64,000 bases of DNA, taken from NCBI GenBank assembly GCA_937922435.1, contig CAKZVT010000011.1, forward strand, positions 1 to 64,000, read 5' to 3'. Position numbers and translations under genes: made by a program. The first letter of the stretch is position 1. Every line of letters starts with the position of its first letter. This DNA comes from an uncultured Prevotella sp. (GTDB lineage: Bacteria > Bacteroidota > Bacteroidia > Bacteroidales > Bacteroidaceae). Below, one piece after another: positions 57,611-64,000 of the stretch. The notes beneath the pieces were generated by a model that was not told where the DNA came from, searched no databases, and worked only from the letters and a program-made list of their open reading frames with translations.

Positions 57611-58462
57611 TCAGCTTTTGTATTTTATATGGTCTATGAGCCTTACCGGCCTTGCTCCGCAATAAACGGTGATGCAGCCTACTATGTAGGCGGAGTCGTT
57701 CCAGTCGCTAACTGGCTGTAGAGTGTCGCCGTCAACTATTTCAAAGTATTCCACGTCAAGCCCGTTTACGGCGTTGATTTGGTTTACCACGTGGTCGTGG
57801 GTCTCTTTCAGGGCGTGTGTCTTGGCGTATTCAAGGCTTTCTTTGAGAGCCTTGAATATGTTTGGGGCTATCGCTCTTTCGTCGGGCGAGAGCAGGGCGT
57901 TGCGCGATGAGCGCGCCAGTCCGTCGGTGTCGCGCACTATGGGGCATTCTACGATATTTACTTTCAGCCCCAACGATTTCACCATAGCCTTTACCACGGC
58001 TATCTGCTGCCAGTCTTTCTCGCCGAAATAAGCCCTGTCCGGGCGCACTATGTAGAACAGGCGGCTTACCACCTGGCACACACCGTTGAAGTGGCCGGGG
58101 CGGTGTGCTCCCTCCATTACGGTTGAAACCGGGGGAAACTCGAAGTGGCGCGTGTCGGGGGTGGGGTACATCTCCTCCACTGACGGCGCGAACACATAGT
58201 CTGCCCCGACGCTTTCCAGCAATTTGCAATCGGCCTCAAGGTCACGTGGATATGAGCTTAAATCTTTCGGGTCGTTGAATTGGGTGGGGTTGACAAAGAC
58301 GGAAACAACAGTAATGTCGTTATCCTTAACACTTTTCTTGACTAAGGAAGCGTGTCCTTCATGTAGCGCTCCCATCGTAGGTACAAGTCCTACGCTCCTG
58401 CCTTGTTTCCTGTCGTCGAACAAAGTGTTTTGAAGTTCGGCTATCTTATGAAAAACCTGCAT
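57611..58462 (-). CDS. panC: pantothenate synthetase
   Basis: A 283-residue ligase joining pantoate and beta-alanine with ATP. It has VPTMGALHEGHASLVKKS (HIGH-like), VFVNPTQFNDPKDLSSYPRD, FGEKDWQQIAVVKAMV and LARSSRNALLSPDE (KMSKS-like). First gene of panC-panD, matching coaE elsewhere in the window for CoA synthesis. Confidence 0.96.
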   Translation of the reverse strand: MQVFHKIAELQNTLFDDRKQGRSVGLVPTMGALHEGHASLVKKSVKDNDITVVSVFVNPTQFNDPKDLSSYPRDLEADCKLLESVGADYVFAPSVEEMYPTPDTRHFEFPPVSTVMEGAHRPGHFNGVCQVVSRLFYIVRPDRAYFGEKDWQQIAVVKAMVKSLGLKVNIVECPIVRDTDGLARSSRNALLSPDERAIAPNIFKALKESLEYAKTHALKETHDHVVNQINAVNGLDVEYFEIVDGDTLQPVSDWNDSAYIVGCITVYCGARPVRLIDHIKYKS

Positions 58463-58552
58463 GATGTATATTGTGTTTCAACACTTATTGAATCGGCGTG
58501 CAAAATAACAACAAATTTCTTAAATAATGAAGAATAATCGGGAAAATATGCC

Positions 58553-58571
58553 GTTAAGGGCGGCCTTTTGC
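58553..58571. repeat. single unit of the palindromic repeat family
   Basis: GTTAAGGGCGGCCTTTTGC is one isolated copy of the 19-base unit, in the divergent spacer between panC and the GT5-like gene, 43 bases before the latter's -7 element. Confidence 0.55.
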
Positions 58572-58613
58572 CTAATAAACGAAAAAAAATACTCGTTTTA
58601 CGAAGATTTTTCG

Positions 58614-58621
58614 TACCTTTG
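58614..58621 (+). promoter_or_regulatory. -7 element TACCTTTG before the GT5-like gene
   Basis: TACCTTTG lies 20 bases before the ATG at 58642; no clear TTG at the -33 position. Confidence 0.55.
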
Positions 58622-58641
58622 CAAGGATAAAATTTAACATC

Positions 58642-59463
58642 ATGAAGGCAAAGAAGGTATTGTTCATAAACCAGGAAATCACTCCTTATGTTCCGGAAAG
58701 CGAGATGTCGCATTTAGGCCGCGTGTTGCCGCAGGTCATACAGGAAAAGGGATACGAGATACGGACTTTCATGCCAAAATGGGGCAATATCAACGAGAGG
58801 CGCGGGCAGTTGCACGAGGTGATACGTCTGTCAAGGATGATGCTCATCATCGACGAGACCGACCATCCGCTTATAATCAAGGTCGCTTCGATACCGTCAA
58901 CGCGGATACAGGTGTATTTCATAGATAACGAGGATTATTTCACGAAACGCCTGATGGCATTCGACGAGAACGGCAACGAGTATGACGATAACGGCGAGAG
59001 GGCGGTGTTCTTTGCGCGCGGCGTGCTCGAAACGGTCAAGAAGCTGCGTTGGACGCCCGATATCATTCATTGTCAGGGATGGATGTGCTCTGCCATACCT
59101 TTATATATAAAGACGGCTTATCATGACGAGCCTTCGTTTGCCAATACAAAGGTTGTCACCTCTTTGTTCTCGGAAGAGCTGCACGGAAGTCTCGGCGAGA
59201 ATTTCAGAAACAGCATAGAGTTCAGGGATGTAAAACCGGAGATACTTGACGGCTATGGTAAGGATTTCAGCTTCGTCGATTTCGAAAAGCTTGCCATAGA
59301 TTATTCTGACGGTATCGTGAACGCGGGAAAGGACGTCAACCCCGAATTAATCGCCTATGCCGAGAGCAAAGGGCTGCCAGTATTGGTCAACCCCGGTGAT
59401 GAAGATTTGTGCCAGGCATATGAGGCCTTCTACGACAAGATATTTGAAGGCAATGCAGAATAA
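58642..59463 (+). CDS. short GT5-like glycogen/starch synthase homologue (N-terminal domain only)
   Basis: A 273-residue protein resembling the first Rossmann domain of glycogen synthases: KKVLFINQEITPYVPESEMS, RVLPQVIQEKGYEIRTFMPKWG, VYFIDNEDYF, WTPDIIHCQGWMCSAIPLYI and TKVVTSLFSEELHG. The second GT-B domain is missing (full enzymes are about 480 residues), and the KTGGL loop that binds ADP-glucose is replaced by ESEMSHLG. This short form recurs in Bacteroidetes and is annotated as glycogen synthase, but it probably lacks that activity. Precedes the DUF4270 lipoprotein gene by 35 bases. Confidence 0.82.
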   Translation: MKAKKVLFINQEITPYVPESEMSHLGRVLPQVIQEKGYEIRTFMPKWGNINERRGQLHEVIRLSRMMLIIDETDHPLIIKVASIPSTRIQVYFIDNEDYFTKRLMAFDENGNEYDDNGERAVFFARGVLETVKKLRWTPDIIHCQGWMCSAIPLYIKTAYHDEPSFANTKVVTSLFSEELHGSLGENFRNSIEFRDVKPEILDGYGKDFSFVDFEKLAIDYSDGIVNAGKDVNPELIAYAESKGLPVLVNPGDEDLCQAYEAFYDKIFEGNAE

Positions 59464-59498
59464 GGTAAATTGTTTTTGTTTTTAAGATTTACACCCAG

Positions 59499-60971
59499 AT
59501 GAAAATAGGTATTTTTGCGTTCATTGTGGCGTTTGCCTCAATAATGTTCGCTTCGTGTGACGATACGACAGGTACGATTGGCAACTCTTTGACGGATAAT
59601 ATAGACATGCTTGAAGTGTCTACCGATACGTTTGAGGTTACGTCAAGGTCTATTGTTGTAGATTCTGTGCTTTCGCGCAATACGACAGGTTATCTTGGCA
59701 TTATCCGTGACCCGGAGACTGGTAACTACATAACAGGGGATTTTATGGCTCAGTTTGGTACACTTGAAGATTACGGCTTGCCCGAGCTGGACAGCATAGC
59801 CAGTCTTACGGAGGATTTTACCGATGCTGATACAGATGAACAGAAAATAAATAAAGTGGTAGCCGACTCTTGCCATATCCGCTTGTTTTTCCAAAGTTAT
59901 TATGGCGATTCGCTTGCTACAATGAACATGACTGTTCATGAAATGGCTGCTCCCATGAGTGAGAGCGAACTTTATTATTCTAATTTCGACCCGAAGAAAA
60001 AGGGATTTGTGGATGACAAAGGTCTTAAGGTGAACAAAACATACGCATTGACCGACTTCACGGTTAGTGATGACGAACGTGCAGATGAAGGCTCGTATAC
60101 GCCCAATATAAAAATAAACCTGAACAAGCCGTATACGGATAAAGATGGTGTTACATATAATAATTATGGCACTTACATAATGCGCAAGTATTATGAGAAC
60201 CCCGATTATTTTAAGAATTCATATAATTTCATCCATAATGTTTGTCCTGGCTTCTATTTTGAAATGAATGACGGGTTGGGTTCAATGGCATATATTACTG
60301 TGAGCCAGCTTAATATCTATTTCAAATACAAGGCAGATACGACTTATGTCGGCACATCTTCGTTTGCTGGAACAGAAGAAGTTTTGCAAACAACAAAGAT
60401 AGAAAATGATGGCGGCGCGATAAAAAGCCTCGCCGCTGATGAAAGCTGTACTTATCTCAAGACTCCTGCCGGGATATTCACAGAATTGACATTGCCTGTT
60501 GACGAGGTGATGAAGGGACACGAGAACGATACATTGAATACGGCGAAACTCGTATTGACACGATTGAACAATTCGGTAAACAGCGATTATTCTTTGGCTG
60601 TTCCGACTGCTTTGCTGATGATACCCAAGGATAGCTTGTATAGTTTCTTTGAGAACGGAGATATAATTGATTACCAAAAATCTTTCTATGCAAGCTTTGA
60701 TGTAGACTCAAGCCAGCGTTACACTAACACTTATACGTTCAATAACATATCCGAACTTATAACCCACATGTATGCTTCCAAAAGCGATGGTCATGAGGAT
60801 TGGAACAAGGTGGTTGTTATTCCTGTAAGCATTACCACTAACAGCTCACAGCAGATAGTGAAGGTTGTGCATGACATGAGCCTTACCAGTACACGTCTTG
60901 TGGGAGGAGCAAAGAATCCAAACGCTCCAATTAAACTTAGTGTCGTTTACAGTAAATTCAGTAACAATTAA
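59499..60971 (+). CDS. DUF4270 lipoprotein
   Basis: A 490-residue lipoprotein: signal peptide with Cys20 in MFASCDDTTG. The two Asp directly after the Cys fit the acidic lipoprotein export signal of Bacteroidetes, suggesting placement on the cell surface. The mature part (GTIGNSLTDNIDMLEVSTDTFEV, GYLGIIRDPETGNYITGDFM, DSCHIRLFFQSYYGDSLATM) matches DUF4270. Function unknown. It sits next to the GT5-like gene, a pairing seen in related genomes as far as I know, and its stop shares a base with the following small ORF. Confidence 0.85.
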   Translation: MKIGIFAFIVAFASIMFASCDDTTGTIGNSLTDNIDMLEVSTDTFEVTSRSIVVDSVLSRNTTGYLGIIRDPETGNYITGDFMAQFGTLEDYGLPELDSIASLTEDFTDADTDEQKINKVVADSCHIRLFFQSYYGDSLATMNMTVHEMAAPMSESELYYSNFDPKKKGFVDDKGLKVNKTYALTDFTVSDDERADEGSYTPNIKINLNKPYTDKDGVTYNNYGTYIMRKYYENPDYFKNSYNFIHNVCPGFYFEMNDGLGSMAYITVSQLNIYFKYKADTTYVGTSSFAGTEEVLQTTKIENDGGAIKSLAADESCTYLKTPAGIFTELTLPVDEVMKGHENDTLNTAKLVLTRLNNSVNSDYSLAVPTALLMIPKDSLYSFFENGDIIDYQKSFYASFDVDSSQRYTNTYTFNNISELITHMYASKSDGHEDWNKVVVIPVSITTNSSQQIVKVVHDMSLTSTRLVGGAKNPNAPIKLSVVYSKFSNN

Positions 60972-61102
60972 TGGCTGATAATTATCTTGAGCGTCATTAT
61001 CAGGAATACGAGAAACGCAAGGAAGAATGGTTGCGCAAGAAGAAGCATCTTGTCAAGTCGGTGAAGGAGTCTATGCACCGGCGTGTGAATGAGGGCAAAT
61101 AG
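60971..61102 (+). CDS. 43-residue highly charged small protein
   Basis: ATG at 60971 shares one base with the DUF4270 stop (TAATG), giving a 43-residue frame (starts MADNYLERHYQEYEKRKEEW, ends MHRRVNEGK) that is a single Lys/Arg/Glu-rich helix. Its tight coupling, codon use and charge pattern argue that it is translated. It is too short for ordinary gene finders. I know similar MADNYLE-type small proteins in related species but no function. Confidence 0.6.
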   Translation: MADNYLERHYQEYEKRKEEWLRKKKHLVKSVKESMHRRVNEGK

Positions 61103-61158
61103 ACCATTTGGTCTGCTGCTGATGCGGATTATAAGGTATTCCGTGCGGACGTTATGAT

Positions 61159-61227
61159 ATATTTTGTGGCAAATGGGAAATACTTTATTCTGAACGAATA
61201 GTGTATTTCCCATTTGCCACAAAATAT
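61159..61227. terminator. bidirectional terminator before clpC
   Basis: Arms 61159-61183 and 61203-61227 are perfectly complementary over 25 bases (ATATTTTGTGGCAAATGG core), loop 19 bases; lies between convergent genes and ends 23 bases before the clpC stop. Confidence 0.82.
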
Positions 61228-61250
61228 TTTAAAGTGTTATTTCTTGATTT

Positions 61251-63788
61251 TTAATTGAATATAAGCTCCTCTTTGCCTTCGCATTTGTCTGCGGTGATGG
61301 TGTCACCGGCTTTTAGCTTTCCGTCGAGCAGGAGCTCGCATACGCCGTCTTCGATGTAAGTCTGGATGGCACGCTTCAGCGGACGGGCTCCAAATTGTAC
61401 GTCATAGCCCTTCATTGCGACAAATTCCTTGGCCTTGTCGGTGATTTCGAGCTTGTAGCCCAGTTCGCTTACGCGCTTTATGAGGCCGCGAAGCTCTATG
61501 TTGATGATTTGCTTTATCGCGTCAAGGTCGAGCTGGTCGAAGGTTATTATTTCGTCCAGACGGTTCAGGAACTCGGGGCTGAACTGCTTGCTCAGGCTCT
61601 TCTGTATTATGCTGCGCGCGTATTCCTTGTCGCTCTCGTTGAGGCTTAGCCCCATTCTTCCGCCTGCGGTGAAGCCCACGCCGCGCCCAAACTCCTTCAG
61701 TTGGCGCGTACCGGCGTTGCTCGTCATGATTATGACGGTGTTGCGGAAGTCGATTAGGCGGCCGTTGCCGTCGGTAAGGCGTCCCTCGTCGAGCACTTGC
61801 AGCAGCATGTTGAACACGTTGCCGTGAGCCTTCTCTATTTCGTCGAGCAACACGATGGAGTAGGGATGGCGGCGCACACGCTCCGTCAGCTGGCCACCCT
61901 CCTCGTAACCTACGTATCCCGGAGGCGCACCGATAAGGCGCGACGTGTTGAAGCTCTCGCTGTATTCGCTCATGTCTATGCGGATGAGGGCGTCCGCGCT
62001 GCCGAACATGTATTCGGCCAGCTTCTTTGCCAGGTACGTTTTGCCCACGCCGGTAGGGCCGAGGAACATGAACGCACCGATGGGGTGGTTGGGCTCTTTC
62101 AGCCCTACGCGGTTGCGCTGTATGGCTTTCACCATTTTCTCTATGGCCTTGTCCTGCGCTATTACGGCCTTCTTGAGTTCCGCGCCCATGTTTTTCAGGC
62201 GCACGCCCTCGGCTTCAGCCATGCGCTGTACAGGCACGCCGGTAATCATCGACACAACGTCGGCTACGTCCTTTTCGGTGATGACGTCGCGCTGGCCTAT
62301 CTCGTTGTTCTCCCATTTCAGCTGAAGCTCTTTCAGTTCAGCTTCCAGTTCGGTCTGCTTGTCGCGGTAGCTTGCGGCCAGTTCGAAGTTTTGGTTCCTT
62401 ACGGCGGCCTGCTTTTTCTCCTTCACATAGCTTATTTCCTTCTCCTTCTCGCCGATTTCAGGCGGCATCTGGGCGTGTTGCAGGTGTACGCGTGCGCCCA
62501 CTTCGTCCATCGCGTCGATAGCCTTGTCGGGGAAAGCACGGTCGGTGACATAACGGTCTGTCAGTTTGACACACGCCATAATGGCATCGTCAGAGTAAGA
62601 TACGTGGTGGTGATACTCGTAGCGTTCCTTTATGTTGTTCAGTATTTCTACGGTTTCCTCGGCCGTGGTAGGCTCTACTATTACCTTTTGGAAGCGTCGT
62701 TCCAGCGCGCCGTCCTTTTCGATGGAGTTGCGGTATTCGTCAAGCGTCGTTGCGCCGATGCACTGTATTGTGCCGCGTGCCAGCGCGGGCTTCAGTATGT
62801 TGGCCGCGTCCATTGAGCCGGGTGTGGAGCCTGCGCCCACGAGCGTGTGTATTTCGTCGATGAAAATCACCACGTCGGGGTTCTGCTCTATTTCCTTGAT
62901 TAGCGCGCGTACACGCTCCTCGAATTGTCCGCGGTATTTTGTACCGGCCACTACGGCCGTCATGTCGAGGCTTATTATGCGCTTGTTGAACAGCACGGGC
63001 GACGTGTGGTGCTTGCATATCATCTGCGCCAGTCCTTCCACTATGGCGCTTTTGCCTACGCCCGGCTCGCCTATGAGTATGGGGTTGTTCTTCTTCCTGC
63101 GGCAAAGTATTTCGGTAACGCGTTGTATTTCGCGCTCGCGTCCCACCACGGGGTCGAGCTTTCCCTCGGCGGCGGCCTTCGTAAGGTCGGTGCCGAAGTT
63201 GTCAAGTACGGGTGTCTTGCCCGTAGGCCGCTGTGTGGTCGTGGTGCCCGTAGGGCGCGACTTCTGCGAGTTGTTGCCGTTTATGCTAAGCATTCCGTCG
63301 TCTTCGTCCTCTTCCTTGTCGGGCATGCCTATGCCGTCGCTGACGGTGTTGGCCTTCTGCCTGAAATATGTCAGTGCGTCTTCGTAGTTCATATTGTTAA
63401 ATTCAAGCACTTCTTTCGCTCCGTTGTCTACGTGGTCGTGCAGTATGGCGAGCAGCAGGTGCTGTTCGTCAACCATCTGCGTGGCCTGTATGCGCGCTTC
63501 GAGCACGGCCAGTTTCAGTATGTTGCTGGCCTTTTCGTTGAGCACGAGCTCGTGCGTGCGGAGCGGTTGCGCGAAGTCTTCCTCGCGCACCTTTTGTTCA
63601 AGTTCTTCTTTTATGGTTTGGAAATTGATGTCTGATTTTACGAATAGTTCGTGTACGGGGCCGGTCTTGTCGCGCAGTATGCCGAGCAACAGGTGCTCCG
63701 GACCTACCGACCTGCTGGCCAGCCGTGCCGCTTCCTCGCGGCTGAAGGCCAGTATCTGCGATACTTTCGGTGAAAATTGACTTGTCAT
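61251..63788 (-). CDS. clpC: ATP-dependent Clp protease ATPase subunit ClpC
   Basis: An 845-residue Hsp100 unfoldase. Two Clp N-terminal repeats (about 1-150), an acidic/Thr-rich linker (about 155-195), AAA+ module 1 with Walker A GEPGVGKS at 240-247, a UVR-type M domain (about 430-465, YRDKQTELEAELKELQLKW), and AAA+ module 2 with GPTGVGKT at 577-584, MSEYSE and DEGRLTDGNGR. It feeds unfolded proteins to ClpP (not in this window). Standard ClpC length. Confidence 0.95.
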   Translation of the reverse strand: MTSQFSPKVSQILAFSREEAARLASRSVGPEHLLLGILRDKTGPVHELFVKSDINFQTIKEELEQKVREEDFAQPLRTHELVLNEKASNILKLAVLEARIQATQMVDEQHLLLAILHDHVDNGAKEVLEFNNMNYEDALTYFRQKANTVSDGIGMPDKEEDEDDGMLSINGNNSQKSRPTGTTTTQRPTGKTPVLDNFGTDLTKAAAEGKLDPVVGREREIQRVTEILCRRKKNNPILIGEPGVGKSAIVEGLAQMICKHHTSPVLFNKRIISLDMTAVVAGTKYRGQFEERVRALIKEIEQNPDVVIFIDEIHTLVGAGSTPGSMDAANILKPALARGTIQCIGATTLDEYRNSIEKDGALERRFQKVIVEPTTAEETVEILNNIKERYEYHHHVSYSDDAIMACVKLTDRYVTDRAFPDKAIDAMDEVGARVHLQHAQMPPEIGEKEKEISYVKEKKQAAVRNQNFELAASYRDKQTELEAELKELQLKWENNEIGQRDVITEKDVADVVSMITGVPVQRMAEAEGVRLKNMGAELKKAVIAQDKAIEKMVKAIQRNRVGLKEPNHPIGAFMFLGPTGVGKTYLAKKLAEYMFGSADALIRIDMSEYSESFNTSRLIGAPPGYVGYEEGGQLTERVRRHPYSIVLLDEIEKAHGNVFNMLLQVLDEGRLTDGNGRLIDFRNTVIIMTSNAGTRQLKEFGRGVGFTAGGRMGLSLNESDKEYARSIIQKSLSKQFSPEFLNRLDEIITFDQLDLDAIKQIINIELRGLIKRVSELGYKLEITDKAKEFVAMKGYDVQFGARPLKRAIQTYIEDGVCELLLDGKLKAGDTITADKCEGKEELIFN

Positions 63789-63829
63789 TTACAGTTCCTA
63801 ATCGTTAATTATATCATTTCATACCCTTG

Positions 63830-63837
63830 CAAAGGTA
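63830..63837 (-). promoter_or_regulatory. -7 element TACCTTTG of clpC
   Basis: On the minus strand TACCTTTG (rc of 63830-63837), about 42 bases before the ATG at 63788. The nearest TTG (rc of 63852-63854) is closer than usual (14 bases), so the -33 is uncertain. The remaining bases to 64000 show nothing I can name. Confidence 0.5.
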
Positions 63838-64000
63838 CACATTTATTCATACAAACACCGTGCCAATGTGTAAATTAACTATTTTTTGTCTGTTTCTTGC
63901 GAGCTTTTTCCGTTGTTTCCAGACGTGTCATTCTTGTTTCAATAAGAAACTGTTTCAGAGCAGGACATGGCAAAGTGTCAGTTTGAAAATGTCTGTATTT

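Noticed and set aside
61797..62816. Long plus-strand frame (339 codons) opposite clpC
   Set aside because: Shadow of clpC, which has both intact AAA+ modules.
1..64000. CRISPR arrays, prophage, integrative elements, restriction or toxin-antitoxin systems
   Set aside because: No direct repeat-spacer pattern and no integrase, transposase, nuclease or toxin families were recognised in any frame; the palindromic arrays have only 3-base spacers and so are not CRISPR.

Overview
The window looks like a chromosomal segment of a Bacteroidales bacterium, most likely Prevotellaceae. The reasons are: many intergenic regions carry the Bacteroidetes promoter TTG-N17-21-TAnnTTTG; several encoded families are largely confined to that phylum (DUF4468, DUF4270, DUF5606, Porin_10-like porin, the long NusB, DUF6175-like); and signal peptides and lipoboxes are of the usual Bacteroidetes kind. 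I see no rRNA, tRNA, CRISPR array, transposase, integrase or phage gene. Most of the window is ordinary core genome.

Layout. 1-4057 (minus) is a five-gene cluster of exported or unknown proteins: a DUF6175-like protein, a repeat-helical protein, a FlgT/LPP20-like protein, a small cytoplasmic protein and a second LPP20-like protein. Upstream of it and in the same direction lies a strongly folded non-coding RNA with its own promoter and terminator (about 4143-4455). 5119-8366 is an envelope operon (DUF4468 protein, small membrane protein, porin). 8445-10894 holds an aminotransferase and a LolC/E-type permease. 10991-16770 has an exported nitroreductase, a four-domain CoA-disulfide reductase/rhodanese/TusA/DsrE protein, and an iron- or cobalamin-type ABC importer without its ATPase. 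17035-29165 is mostly housekeeping: nitrilase-family amidase, RarA, a 2-hydroxyacid dehydrogenase with a TRIC channel, an AraC-type regulator coupled to dipeptidyl peptidase III and an AlkD-like protein, Fur, PurA, HisS, and a pectin-type esterase carrying a cut-off second domain. 29290-31567 (minus) is rplY-pth-S4-purN. 31790-37657 (plus) is nusB-yajC-ybbR-coaE-DUF5606-nth-DUF2461-ald. 37928-44436 has pgk, queC, a small beta-barrel, cardiolipin synthase and a large TPR protein. 44439-49478 has a solute-binding lipoprotein, radA, a TlpA-like thioredoxin, prs and a ThiE/TenI-like protein. 49912-55516 is rseC followed by the full Rnf complex (B-C-D-G-E-A). 55720-63788 has galE, panC-panD, a short GT5-like protein with a DUF4270 lipoprotein, a 43-residue protein, and clpC.

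The most striking non-genic feature is a dispersed family of short arrays. Each array is made of 19-base near-palindromes with the core AAAGGCCGTCTTT, repeated at a period of 22 bases (two DNA helical turns). I find arrays at eight intergenic places, in both divergent and convergent spacers. Other unexplained structures are a roughly 270-base element with imperfect terminal inverted repeats around an AT-only palindrome (56841-57113), and long convergent hairpins with GTGAAAG repeats. The best candidate for a little-described protein system is the five-gene envelope cluster at the left edge. The best candidate for an undescribed DNA-level system is the 22-base-period palindromic array family.
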